64,000 bases of DNA from Sphingomonas paeninsulae (lineage in GTDB: Bacteria; Pseudomonadota; Alphaproteobacteria; Sphingomonadales; Sphingomonadaceae). Every line of letters begins with the position of its first letter. Position 1 is the stretch's first letter. The notes below the pieces were generated by a model. That model was not told where the DNA came from and made no database searches. It saw only the letters and a list, made by a program, of their open reading frames with translations. The stretch is from contig NZ_CP032829.1 of the NCBI RefSeq assembly GCF_003660165.1, positions 2,803,001 through 2,867,000 of the forward strand. The letters run 5' to 3'. Positions 45,632-53,781 of this stretch are shown in pieces. The position numbers were made by a program, and so were the translations under genes.

Positions 45632-46425
45632 TGGCGAGCGCGGCGTTCCCCGCCAATTCTTCGCGTGACTTGCGCGCGCGACATTCGGCGTTTTCGTCCG
45701 TCATCGCTCCGCTAGCGCTGATCGCACTGTGGCAGGCTGCCTGCCTAAGCGGTTTGTTTCCCCCGCAAGTACTCGTTCCGCCAAGTGACGTCGCGCGTGC
45801 GTTGGTCGCGCTGGCCGCAACGGGCGAGCTTGAGCGCCACATCGGTGAGAGCATGTTTCGCCTCGCGCTGGGTTTTTCCATCGGGGCGCTCGCTGGCCTC
45901 GCGTTCGGCACAACGATTGCGTTGTCACGGTTTGCCGAGGCGATTTTCGGGCCGCTTTTCCTGGCGATCTGGCAGGTTCCGGTAATCGCTTTCGTGCCGA
46001 TGCTGGTTATGTTTCTCGGCATCGACGAACCCTTTAAGGTGGCGGTTGTAGCGCTCGCGACTTTCTTCCCGGTGGCGCTGGCCACATTTGATGGCGTTCG
46101 TAGTGTTCCAAAGGCGTGGTTCGATGTCGCCCGTGTCTATCGCACGCGACTGCCCGATCTGGTCTGGCGTATTCTGGTTCCAGCGACGGTGCCTGCCGTC
46201 CTGACCGGGTTGCGTGTGGCGCTGACGCGTGCGTGGGTGGTGTTGATCGCCGCCGAACTGCTCGCGGCGGATAGTGGCATTGGTCAAATGATGGAGATGG
46301 GCCGCCAGCTTTTTCGTATCGACGTGGTGTTGGCCGGCGTGGTCGTCAGCGGCTTAATTGGGTTCGGACTGGATTATGGTGCGCGGGCGATCGAGCGACG
46401 TGCAACACGTTGGAAGACGGCATGA
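45631..46425 (+). CDS. ABC transporter permease 1 (SsuC-like)
   Basis: 264 aa with about six helices and the BPD permease loop (FDVARVYRTRLPDLVWRILV followed by PATVPAVLTGLRVALTRAWV) that contacts the ATPase. TGATG couples it to the binding protein and ATGA to the second permease. SsuC normally works as a homodimer; here a second permease follows, so the channel is probably a heterodimer. Confidence 0.9.
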   Translation: MASAAFPANSSRDLRARHSAFSSVIAPLALIALWQAACLSGLFPPQVLVPPSDVARALVALAATGELERHIGESMFRLALGFSIGALAGLAFGTTIALSRFAEAIFGPLFLAIWQVPVIAFVPMLVMFLGIDEPFKVAVVALATFFPVALATFDGVRSVPKAWFDVARVYRTRLPDLVWRILVPATVPAVLTGLRVALTRAWVVLIAAELLAADSGIGQMMEMGRQLFRIDVVLAGVVVSGLIGFGLDYGARAIERRATRWKTA

Positions 46426-47201
46426 ACACCGTGCTTTCCCGCCCTTGGCTACGCTTGGCGATCGGCTTGATCGCACCAGCTTTGATCCTGATCTGGTGGC
46501 AATCGCAGGCGACTGCGGGCGACGCCCGCGCACTTGCTTTCGCGCCATTGGGAACGATCGGTTCGACGTTCATCGAACTGGTGGAGAATGGCTCGCTCAT
46601 TTCGGATATGCTGGCGACCGTGTCGCGCAGCCTTACCGGTCTGTTGATCGGGGGAATGCTGGGTTTTGCCACCGGCGTCGTGATGGCCGTCTGGTCACCG
46701 TTGGACCGTGTGCTTGGTCCGTTGCTGAATGCGATCCGGCAAGTTCCGCTTATCGGTTGGTTGCCACTCATCGGCCTGTGGTTCGGTACAGGCGAAGGGT
46801 CGCAACTGATCGTCATCAGCATTTCGGCGTTTTTCCCCACTCTCCTCAACAGTTATGCCGGCGTGGCAAATGCAGAGGCGCGATACTTGGATGTCGGGCG
46901 CATTTATGGCTTCACGCCGGTTCAGCGCTTTCGCCTCATTCTATTGCCCTCGGCAATGTCGCTGATCCTCACCGGCTTTACGCAAGCACTGGCCTTCGCG
47001 TGGATCGCGTCGATCGCGACGGAGATATTGCTTGGCGTCGGTCGAGGTCTAGGCGTTACGATGCAGCTCGCCCAGACGCAGCAGCGCCTCGATGTGATTC
47101 TCGTCGCCATCATCGCCACTGCCGTTGTCGGCTTCGCCATCAATCATCTGTTCCTGCTACTGCGCCGACATCTGTTGCGTTGGCAGGCGGCTCCACTGTG
47201 A
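46422..47201 (+). CDS. ABC transporter permease 2 (SsuC-like)
   Basis: 259 aa from the ATG at 46422, which overlaps the previous stop. About six helices and a coupling loop (LDVGRIYGFTPVQRFRLILL followed by PSAMSLILTGFTQALAFAWI). It is clearly related to permease 1 but divergent (for example RQVPLIGWLPLIGLWFG against WQVPVIAFVPMLVMFLG). The pair suggests an old duplication and heterodimeric import channel. Confidence 0.9.
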   Translation: MNTVLSRPWLRLAIGLIAPALILIWWQSQATAGDARALAFAPLGTIGSTFIELVENGSLISDMLATVSRSLTGLLIGGMLGFATGVVMAVWSPLDRVLGPLLNAIRQVPLIGWLPLIGLWFGTGEGSQLIVISISAFFPTLLNSYAGVANAEARYLDVGRIYGFTPVQRFRLILLPSAMSLILTGFTQALAFAWIASIATEILLGVGRGLGVTMQLAQTQQRLDVILVAIIATAVVGFAINHLFLLLRRHLLRWQAAPL

Positions 47202-47214
47202 GGAGACTAAGCTC

Positions 47215-48060
47215 ATGATCCCCGAATCCCGCTCCCGGCCGATTGCGGAAATTGGCATGGCGGCCAAAGGGGCACTGTCGATCAGTGACCTTCATAAGAG
47301 TTTCACGATCGGCGGCGCGCCGCACCCGGTCCTCGAGGGCATCAACCTGACAGTGAAGCCCGGCGAGTTCGTCAGCATCGTCGGTGCTTCTGGCTGTGGC
47401 AAATCAACATTGTTGCGGCTCATCGTAGGCTTAGACGATGATTATAGCGGCGAAATCCGGCTGGACGGCGACCGGGTTGCCACTACGAGCCTCGACCGGG
47501 GCATCGTTTTTCAGGATCACCGCCTGTTTCCGTGGATGACGCTGGAACAGAACATCGAACTGGCGCTGCTCAACACCGACACGCCAAAGGCTCGCCGCAG
47601 CCAGATCGTTGCCGATCATATCGCGCTCGTGAATCTGCAGGGCTTCGAACAGGCCTATCCGCATCAGCTATCCGGCGGAATGGCGCAGCGTGCAGCAATC
47701 GCGCGAGCGCTGGTTACCGAACCCAAGTTGTTGCTGCTGGACGAGCCGCTGGGCGCTCTCGATGCGCTGACGCGGGTGCATGTGCAGAACGAGCTTCAGC
47801 GCATCTGGATGACGGAACGCTCCACCATGATCATGGTGACGCATGATGTGGAGGAAGCGCTCTATCTAGGCGACCGCGTGGTCGTAATGGCGCCAAATCC
47901 GGGACGCATTCGCCGTATCGTCGATGTCGACCTGCCGCATCCACGCGATCGTGGCTCACCGCTTCTTCACCGTTTGAAGGATGAAATCCTGGCCGAATTG
48001 ACCGCCACGCCGAGTGATCCCGCCAATCTCGTGCGTTTGCCTGCCAGGGGGCAACGCTGA
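47215..48060 (+). CDS. ABC transporter ATP-binding protein (SsuB-like)
   Basis: 281 aa from the ATG at 47215 (GAGGAG upstream). Walker A GASGCGKST, Q-loop FQDHRLFPWMTLEQN, signature LSGGMAQRAAIARAL, Walker B LLLLDEPLGALD and switch His in MVTHDVEEALYL mark it as an ATPase of the nitrate/sulfonate/taurine importer group. Its stop overlaps the nitroreductase start (TGATG). Confidence 0.93.
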   Translation: MIPESRSRPIAEIGMAAKGALSISDLHKSFTIGGAPHPVLEGINLTVKPGEFVSIVGASGCGKSTLLRLIVGLDDDYSGEIRLDGDRVATTSLDRGIVFQDHRLFPWMTLEQNIELALLNTDTPKARRSQIVADHIALVNLQGFEQAYPHQLSGGMAQRAAIARALVTEPKLLLLDEPLGALDALTRVHVQNELQRIWMTERSTMIMVTHDVEEALYLGDRVVVMAPNPGRIRRIVDVDLPHPRDRGSPLLHRLKDEILAELTATPSDPANLVRLPARGQR

Positions 48061-48668
48061 TGTCACGTCAACCCGATTATCCCGTCGAGCCGTTGTTCGT
48101 AGATCGTTGGTCGCCGCGCAGCTTTACCGGTGAGCCTGTGCCCGACGCAGTGTTGCAGAGCGCATTCGAGGCGGCGCGGTGGGCACCCTCTGCTTCCAAT
48201 GCTCAGCCGTGGCGTTTCCTGATTGCGCGTCATGGCGATCAGCACTGGGATCGCTTCGTTGATCTGCTTGCGCCGCGTAATGCGCTCTGGGCGAGCCGGG
48301 CATCCACACTGATCGTGATCCTCTCTGAGCTTCAGGTCGAGCGGCGAGGGGAGGTGGTGACAAATGTTTCGCATAGCTTTGATGCGGGAGCGGCCTGGAC
48401 CAATTTCGCGCATCAGGCGCTTTTGTTGGGCTGGCATACCCACGGTATTGGCGGGTTCGACCGGGTCGCAGCCCGTGATCGGCTTCAGGTGCCCGACTCC
48501 TTTGCGATCGAGGCGATGGTTGCGCTGGGGCGTCAGGCAGGTCGCGATACCCTTCACGCAGAATTTCACGCGGGTGAGATTCCGAGCAGTCGACGCCCGC
48601 TCGAAGAAACGGTGTTTGCCGGAGGACTGGGCCTGCCCGCCTTTAATCAGGAAAAGAACGCGGCTTGA
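48060..48668 (+). CDS. Nitroreductase-fold flavoprotein
   Basis: 202 aa. The N-terminal WSPRSFTGEPVPDAVLQSAF and ARWAPSASNAQPWRFLIAR are the FMN-binding segment of the nitroreductase family. Placed between the importer ATPase and two flavin-dependent monooxygenases with 4-nt overlaps, it may supply reduced FMN to them in the role SsuE plays elsewhere, although it belongs to a different family from SsuE. Direct reduction of an imported compound is the alternative. Confidence 0.85.
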   Translation: MSRQPDYPVEPLFVDRWSPRSFTGEPVPDAVLQSAFEAARWAPSASNAQPWRFLIARHGDQHWDRFVDLLAPRNALWASRASTLIVILSELQVERRGEVVTNVSHSFDAGAAWTNFAHQALLLGWHTHGIGGFDRVAARDRLQVPDSFAIEAMVALGRQAGRDTLHAEFHAGEIPSSRRPLEETVFAGGLGLPAFNQEKNAA

Positions 48669-49627
48669 CCATCCAGACCTATTGGCAAATTGATGTTGCC
48701 GCAGATGCCACGCGATCGGAGGCTCGAGCACGACCAAACGCACCGACGTTGTTTCGGGACGTTCGAACCGACGCGTCGAACCGTCATGATTATTATGCGC
48801 AGATCGCCCAAGCCGCCTCGCAGACTGCGTTCGACGGTTTGTTCGTTCAATATCGTCCGGAATCCGACGATAGCTTGATCGTCGCGGCGACAATCGCGCG
48901 TGAAGCGCCTCGCCTCGCGCTCATCCCAGAGTTTCCGGCATGGGTCGGTTCTGCCGTTTACGCGGCTAAGCAAGCCGTAAGCTTTCAGCGAGGGACCCAC
49001 GAACGACTGGGGTGGGCGATCGCGCCATCCGCCGACGCGGCCACCCGCGCCCGCGACGGCGATCATGTGCCGACAGAGGAACTTATCGAGCGAACCGAGG
49101 AGTTCCTGAAAGTTGCGCGTGGCGTTCACGCCGAGCGGCCTTTTTCTCACACGGGCCAGCATTTCGAAGTGCAGGACGGCGGTTTCGAAGCTCCCCTGAA
49201 CGGGGTCGCTTTTCCGCGCGTTTTTCTTCAAGGCGACACCGATGACGAACTGAAGTTGTCGGCGCGCGTAGCCGACGTTCATCTCTTCGCGGCTGCGCCT
49301 CTATCGACCCTGCGCCGCCTTACGGAAGAGTTGAGCTTGCTCAGTCGGGCGGAGGATCGATCAGTCGCATTTGGCGTGATTCAGCCCGTTCTTGCTCGCG
49401 AATTCGCCGATGAAGCGCAACATGATGCTCAGCGCGCCGGTCTCCCTGCCTCCGCGATCGTCGGCGACTACGCAGATGTTGCGGCGCAGTTGTCCGAACT
49501 TGCCGCATTGGGATTCGCTTATTTCGTGTTGACCGCGCCGTCTTCGCTCGAAGAGGCTTATGTGATTGGCCAGCATGTACTTCCGCGTTTTCGCGCGCTG
49601 ACGGAAACCGTCCGCGCCGCTTCCTGA
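48665..49627 (+). CDS. SsuD-like luciferase-fold monooxygenase, short and divergent
   Basis: 320 aa from a TTG whose TTGA overlaps the previous stop. It aligns in outline with SsuD (MTIQTYWQIDVAADATR; ERTEEFLKVARGVHAERPFS; HTGQHFEVQDGGFEAP; a C-terminal SLEEAYVIGQHVLPRF like the SsuD HLEEAYRVGE). It lacks about 60 residues and the SsuD segment TDSVG. It may be a partner or a specialised oxygenase of the same pathway. Confidence 0.82.
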   Translation: MTIQTYWQIDVAADATRSEARARPNAPTLFRDVRTDASNRHDYYAQIAQAASQTAFDGLFVQYRPESDDSLIVAATIAREAPRLALIPEFPAWVGSAVYAAKQAVSFQRGTHERLGWAIAPSADAATRARDGDHVPTEELIERTEEFLKVARGVHAERPFSHTGQHFEVQDGGFEAPLNGVAFPRVFLQGDTDDELKLSARVADVHLFAAAPLSTLRRLTEELSLLSRAEDRSVAFGVIQPVLAREFADEAQHDAQRAGLPASAIVGDYADVAAQLSELAALGFAYFVLTAPSSLEEAYVIGQHVLPRFRALTETVRAAS

Positions 49628-49641
49628 ACCGAGGTACCTTT

Positions 49642-50799
49642 ATGACTATCGACTTTTACTGGCGACTTCCCACGCACGGCTGCCACGGGAGCCTTCGCCA
49701 AAGTGCCTATGATCGGGGCGATTGGTCCCCGCTGGCTGCGCATAACATAGCGCCCGGTCTTGACCGGAACGATGCCGACGACGGCTACCGCTATATCGAT
49801 CATCTGGCCGAGATCGCAAAGGCTGCCGAAAGCGTGGGCTTTATTGGCGGGCTGATCCCGTCTTTTCCTAATACCGACGATCCCTGGGTCATCTCGCCCT
49901 TGCTGGCGCGCGAGACCAAGAGCTTTCGTTTCATGATCGCGTTTCAGCCGGGCTTTCTAAACCCGGTTCATGCGGCGCGCATGGCGGCAAGTTTACAGCG
50001 GGCGACGGGCGGGCGCACGGTTTTCAATATCATCACCGGCGGCGGTGGTCCCGGCCAACTTTGGTGGGGCGACGGATTCAGCCACGATGATCGCTATGGT
50101 CGCACAACGGAATTTCTCGACGTCTTCAAGGGTGTGTGGAAAGGGGAGGGCTTTTCCTACGATGGCCGCTTTTTCCAAGTCGAGAACGGCGGGCTGTCGC
50201 CCCTTTTAGCCGCCGAAGAAGTCCCCGAAATCTGGTTCTCCGGGTCGTCCGACGCCGCTCTCCAGTCGGCCGCTAAGCACGCGGATTATTATCTTTCATG
50301 GCTCGAACCGTTCGACCAGTTGGCCGACAAGTTTGCGCGGGTGAAAGAACGAACTGCGGCGCTGGGTGGCGAACAGAAATGTGCCGTTCGCGTCGATTTG
50401 GTAGCGCGCGCAACCGAAGAGGAAGCCTGGCGTGACATTCGTTTAGGCTTTGAAAATGTATCTGAGGAGCGCCGTAAGCAAGGACGCGGCGGGCCCACGG
50501 ATTCGGTTGGTGCAGCACGCCAGCAAGCACTCAAGCCCAGTGAGGCGCGCCGTTATGACGAACTCATTGTCGGGCCGAATCTGTGGGGTGGCTTCAATCT
50601 TCTTCGTGGTGGTCCAGCACTCGGCATTGTCGGTAGCTATGAACAATGCGCGGCGAGGCTCGATGATTTGATCGCTGGCGGTGCCGATGCGTTCATCCTT
50701 GCCGGGACGCCGCATCTGGAAGAAGCGTATCGCGTAGGCGAGGAGGTGTTGCCTTTGCTTGGCCGCCGCGCCGAAGCGTTATTGCAAGCGGCCGAATAG
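49642..50799 (+). CDS. ssuD: FMNH2-dependent alkanesulfonate monooxygenase
   Basis: 385 aa (E. coli SsuD: 381). Family landmarks in order: MTIDFYWRLPTHG, YIDHLAEIAKAAESVGFIGG then LIPS, FNIITGGG, IWFSGSSDAALQSAAKHADY then YLSW, TDSVGAARQQAL, GPNLWGGFNLLRGG and PHLEEAYRVGEEVLPLL. SsuD oxidises alkanesulfonates to the aldehyde plus sulfite. The segment equivalent to SsuD RLHVIVR reads RVDLVARA, so one conserved His differs and substrate preference may have shifted. GAGG precedes the ATG. It is the last gene of the import operon and is followed by a strong terminator. Confidence 0.92.
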   Translation: MTIDFYWRLPTHGCHGSLRQSAYDRGDWSPLAAHNIAPGLDRNDADDGYRYIDHLAEIAKAAESVGFIGGLIPSFPNTDDPWVISPLLARETKSFRFMIAFQPGFLNPVHAARMAASLQRATGGRTVFNIITGGGGPGQLWWGDGFSHDDRYGRTTEFLDVFKGVWKGEGFSYDGRFFQVENGGLSPLLAAEEVPEIWFSGSSDAALQSAAKHADYYLSWLEPFDQLADKFARVKERTAALGGEQKCAVRVDLVARATEEEAWRDIRLGFENVSEERRKQGRGGPTDSVGAARQQALKPSEARRYDELIVGPNLWGGFNLLRGGPALGIVGSYEQCAARLDDLIAGGADAFILAGTPHLEEAYRVGEEVLPLLGRRAEALLQAAE

Positions 50800-50828
50800 C
50801 GGGCGGAAACTCCACGAAGTCATACGAA

Positions 50829-50860
50829 GGGCGCCGATGCAATGCACCGGCGCCCTTTCT
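50829..50860 (+). terminator. Intrinsic terminator of the transport/ssuD operon
   Basis: Perfect 8-bp stem GGGCGCCG/CGGCGCCC around an 11-base loop, followed by TTTCTT, 30 nt after the ssuD stop. Confidence 0.85.
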
Positions 50861-50886
50861 TGAATCCCGAAATTGCTATGGCCCAC

Positions 50887-50926
50887 CTTACACCGAGGCC
50901 TGCCATTGTGCAGGCCTCGGTGTAAG
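50887..50926. terminator. Perfect 17-bp stem hairpin between ssuD and the TonB receptor
   Basis: CTTACACCGAGGCCTGC is followed by a 6-base loop and its exact reverse complement. It lies 7 bases beyond the stop of the minus-strand receptor. There is no T-run on either side, so it may act as an mRNA 3'-end stabiliser or bidirectional barrier rather than a classic terminator. Confidence 0.55.
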
Positions 50927-50933
50927 AGCAGCG

Positions 50934-53300
50934 TTAAAACCGGACGATCAGCGATCCGCCAAAAGTGCGGGGATCGCCCCATTCCACAGTATCGCCGGTG
51001 ATGCCGGCGGCTGCATTCGCCTGCGGCAGAGAATGGTTAATATATGCCGTATCAAGGAAATTGTTGACGAAGGCCGCCACGGTGAACCGTTGGCTCGACG
51101 GCGTAAAGCTGATGTGGGCATTAGCGATCGTATAGCCACGCTGGGTCAGCAAAGAGCGGTTCACCGTGTCCTGTGGTGTCACATAGTAAAACTGCAGTGA
51201 AGTGTAGCGTGCGTCCGCCCCCAATTCGACGCTTCCGACCGAACGCAACGGGACGGTGTAAGCCGCGCTCCCATTGAGAGTGAGTTTCGGTGCACGCACG
51301 AACTGCGCTCCCGAAAGATTTGCACCCCCGTTCAAAACTTGCAGATTATCATATTTGGTCCGCAAGATGCCAACCGCTCCGCTCAACACCAAGGGTTCGA
51401 TCGGGTGCGCCTGCAACTCGAACTCGGCACCATTCACATGGGCTTTGTTCGCATTTTGGAGATACGAAACGGTCGCACCACCAACGGCACCAGGGTTCGG
51501 TCCAACGACGTTCACCTGAACGTTGTTATACTGGTAATGGAACACCGTGGCGTTGAACGTCAGGCGCTGGTCGAACCATTGTGATTTGTAGCCAAGTTCA
51601 AACGCATCGAGCTTCTCTGGCGCGACGATTGTCAGCGCAACCGGCAGCGTTGCCGCTGTGTTGAAACCGCCCGACTTCACGCCATGCGAATATTTGAAAT
51701 AGACCAGATTATTGCGGGCGATCTTCCACGAAGGCGTCACGTCATAGGTGAATGCATCCCAGGTCTTTTTCAGATCGCTAGAGAATGTGCCGGGCCCGCC
51801 AAAGGTGCCGGTGTACGAATCCCACCAGTGCGAATAATTGCTCCACGACGTCGCAGCCGCATTCGCTGATGCGCTGCGATCGAATTCCAGCGTCTTCGTC
51901 TCGCGGGTCCAGCGTGCGCCAGCAGTCACCTTTATAGCATCGTTGAGTTTGAAGGTTGCGCTGCCGAATGCTGCGCCGCTTTCCGCATGATGGTTATAGG
52001 CGGTGAGGCTATACGCTGCCGGTGCGGTGCTGCCTGCCAGCGCAGGTACCGATCCGGCGGGCAATGTTGCCGAATAGGCGTTCGAGACGATCTTCTCATT
52101 GAAATAATAGGCACCGAGGATCCAGTTCAGCCGATTTGCCTCCGGGGATGCGAGGCGGAACTCCTGCGTCCACTGCTGGCTACGCGCCTGTGTATAGCCG
52201 CGTGAGATTTCGAGCGGCGTGAAGTCCGTGTCACCCGCACCGCGTGTCTTGAACTTCTCAAAGCCGGTGATGGACGTCAGCGACAGTGCGCCGACATCGG
52301 CGGTCAGGTGAAGGGAGCCACCGAACTGGGTGTTGCGGGTATATTCCGGAGCATTGATGCTGACGGCATTCTTGTCAGTTGATGGCGCGTATCCGTTCCG
52401 AACCACACCGTTCGCGGCATAGCTTGCTGTCGTCCAATATGAACCGTCGGTGTTATAGTCGCGGTAGTGCCCGCTAAGTAGCGCCGTAATTCCCGGTGTT
52501 GGCTTGTAAAGTAGCTGGGCGCGGACGACATTGTCCTTGATGGCGTTTGAGTTATTTCCGGTAAAGAGATTGGTGTAACGGCCGTCCCGATTATCGAGAT
52601 GGACGGAAATACGGGTCGCCAGAACATCCGGCACCAGCACCGCGCCGACACCTGCTTCGGCGATTTTTTCGTTATAGCTACCGTAGTCGAGCCTGACGTA
52701 ATTCTCATTCTCGCCCGGCGTAAGAGTCGGGGCTTTCGAAATGATGTTGATCGCGCCGCCCGTAGTATTCTTTCCCCACAAAGTACCCTGCGGTCCACGA
52801 AGGACTTCCACGCGCTCGATATCGAACAGCGGCAGGCCGGTTGCGCTGGCATTGCTGATATAAACATCATCGAGATAGAAGCCGACCGGGTTTGCAAGGT
52901 CGAGCTGCTGCTGCCCGGCACCGACACCGCGGATCCACCAGCGTGGGCGACCATGTTGTTGCGAGCCGGCGGAGGCGTTGGGAACCAGGTTCAACACTTC
53001 GTTGGCGGAGCGACCGATGCCGCCCTCCCGGAACAGGGTTCCAGTCAGTGCTGTCACCGCTGTAGGCACATCCTGAAGCCGTTCAGCGCGTCGCCCTGCC
53101 GTCACGACGATATCGTTGGAATCGGAAGCTGAACTTTCTGAGGATGGCGCATCGGCACCTGGTTGCGCTGTCGCTGGTGCCGTTGAGGCCGGTGCAGCGG
53201 AAGCGATTGACGGAAATTGCAGGCCGAACGCAATGACGGTGGCCAGTGAGAGTGTGCCGGCAGTACGACGCGGATATTGTAACAAAGAGGGATCCCCCAA
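50934..53300 (-). CDS. TonB-dependent receptor in the organosulfur island
   Basis: 788 aa. A leader (LSLATVIAFGLQFPSIASAA), a low-complexity linker, a TonB-box-like DIVVTAGRRAERLQDVP, the plug with VEVLRGPQGTLWGKNTTGGA, and a barrel ending in FGGSLIVRF. The predicted start is a TTG at 53300; a second TTG a few codons on is possible. It belongs to the large sphingomonad receptor group that takes up non-iron substrates. A perfect sigma-54 promoter precedes it, so it is probably the outer-membrane entry port for the island's sulfur compound. Confidence 0.92.
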   Translation of the reverse strand: MGDPSLLQYPRRTAGTLSLATVIAFGLQFPSIASAAPASTAPATAQPGADAPSSESSASDSNDIVVTAGRRAERLQDVPTAVTALTGTLFREGGIGRSANEVLNLVPNASAGSQQHGRPRWWIRGVGAGQQQLDLANPVGFYLDDVYISNASATGLPLFDIERVEVLRGPQGTLWGKNTTGGAINIISKAPTLTPGENENYVRLDYGSYNEKIAEAGVGAVLVPDVLATRISVHLDNRDGRYTNLFTGNNSNAIKDNVVRAQLLYKPTPGITALLSGHYRDYNTDGSYWTTASYAANGVVRNGYAPSTDKNAVSINAPEYTRNTQFGGSLHLTADVGALSLTSITGFEKFKTRGAGDTDFTPLEISRGYTQARSQQWTQEFRLASPEANRLNWILGAYYFNEKIVSNAYSATLPAGSVPALAGSTAPAAYSLTAYNHHAESGAAFGSATFKLNDAIKVTAGARWTRETKTLEFDRSASANAAATSWSNYSHWWDSYTGTFGGPGTFSSDLKKTWDAFTYDVTPSWKIARNNLVYFKYSHGVKSGGFNTAATLPVALTIVAPEKLDAFELGYKSQWFDQRLTFNATVFHYQYNNVQVNVVGPNPGAVGGATVSYLQNANKAHVNGAEFELQAHPIEPLVLSGAVGILRTKYDNLQVLNGGANLSGAQFVRAPKLTLNGSAAYTVPLRSVGSVELGADARYTSLQFYYVTPQDTVNRSLLTQRGYTIANAHISFTPSSQRFTVAAFVNNFLDTAYINHSLPQANAAAGITGDTVEWGDPRTFGGSLIVRF

Positions 53301-53342
53301 GATTTCGGGGCGCGGAGAGCGCCGTGTTCATCCGGGAGATAA

Positions 53343-53357
53343 GCAAGCCGCGTGCCA
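53343..53357 (-). promoter_or_regulatory. Sigma-54 promoter for the TonB receptor
   Basis: The minus strand reads TGGCACGCGGCTTGC followed by T, a full -24/-12 consensus, 42 nt before the presumed start at 53300. Confidence 0.85.
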
Positions 53358-53457
53358 CCGATTGGAGTTAAGAAAAAACCTATGGAATCTGAATATATTA
53401 AGTTATTTTTGTAACCGGTTATCGGTTCAAACATGGTGCGAATGCAGCACCGATCCA

Positions 53458-53487
53458 GGCCCTCTGTTGCATCTGCAACAGAGGGCC
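53458..53487. promoter_or_regulatory. 30-bp perfect palindrome, candidate activator-binding site
   Basis: GGCCCTCTGTTGCA, spacer TC, then the exact reverse complement. It is centred about 115 bp upstream of the -24 element of the receptor promoter, the usual distance for a sigma-54 enhancer site. A hairpin ending the upstream amidohydrolase transcript is the alternative, but no T-run follows. Confidence 0.55.
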
Positions 53488-53665
53488 GAGATGCTTACCG
53501 AATAACTCGGAATCACTTCTGGGTTATAAAGCGTGTGCCAGTCATTGGCGGGCTTTCGAATTGCGATGAACCGGTAAATTAATATGAAATTCAATTTCGA
53601 TCGGTTGTGACCGCACGGTAAGCTTTATTCCGGGCGTTGATTGCCGATTATTGGAGTGTTTTCGA

Positions 53666-53756
53666 ACCGGATGGAATCATCCGGTAACTCGGAAAACGCG
53701 TAAAATCAAAAGACTAGAGCAGCTAAACCGATGCAAACGGATCGGATACTGCTCTA
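53666..53756. repeat. Compound palindromic intergenic element
   Basis: Two hairpins in a row. The first is ACCGGATG-GAAT-CATCCGGT (53666-53685). The second has outer arms TAGAGCAG (53715-53722) and CTGCTCTA (53749-53756) with inner arms CCGAT/ATCGG. The connecting sequence (ACTCGGAAAACGCGTAAAAT) is of a kind I associate with dispersed alphaproteobacterial intergenic repeats; only one copy is present here. Confidence 0.5.
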
Positions 53757-53781
53757 AACCGTAACTATGGCGTGCCTTCTG

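Larger units (their letters stand above)
53301..53781. other. Non-coding control region upstream of the TonB receptor
   Basis: No gene. It holds a sigma-54 promoter (53343-53357), a GGTGC/GCACC inverted repeat at about 53435-53451, a 30-bp perfect palindrome (53458-53487) and a compound hairpin repeat (53666-53756). These are described separately. Confidence 0.6.

Noticed and set aside
53528-53545. Another TGGCAC match on the minus strand near 53530
   Set aside because: The -12 position reads TTTAT without GC, so it fails the sigma-54 requirement; the site at 53343 is complete.
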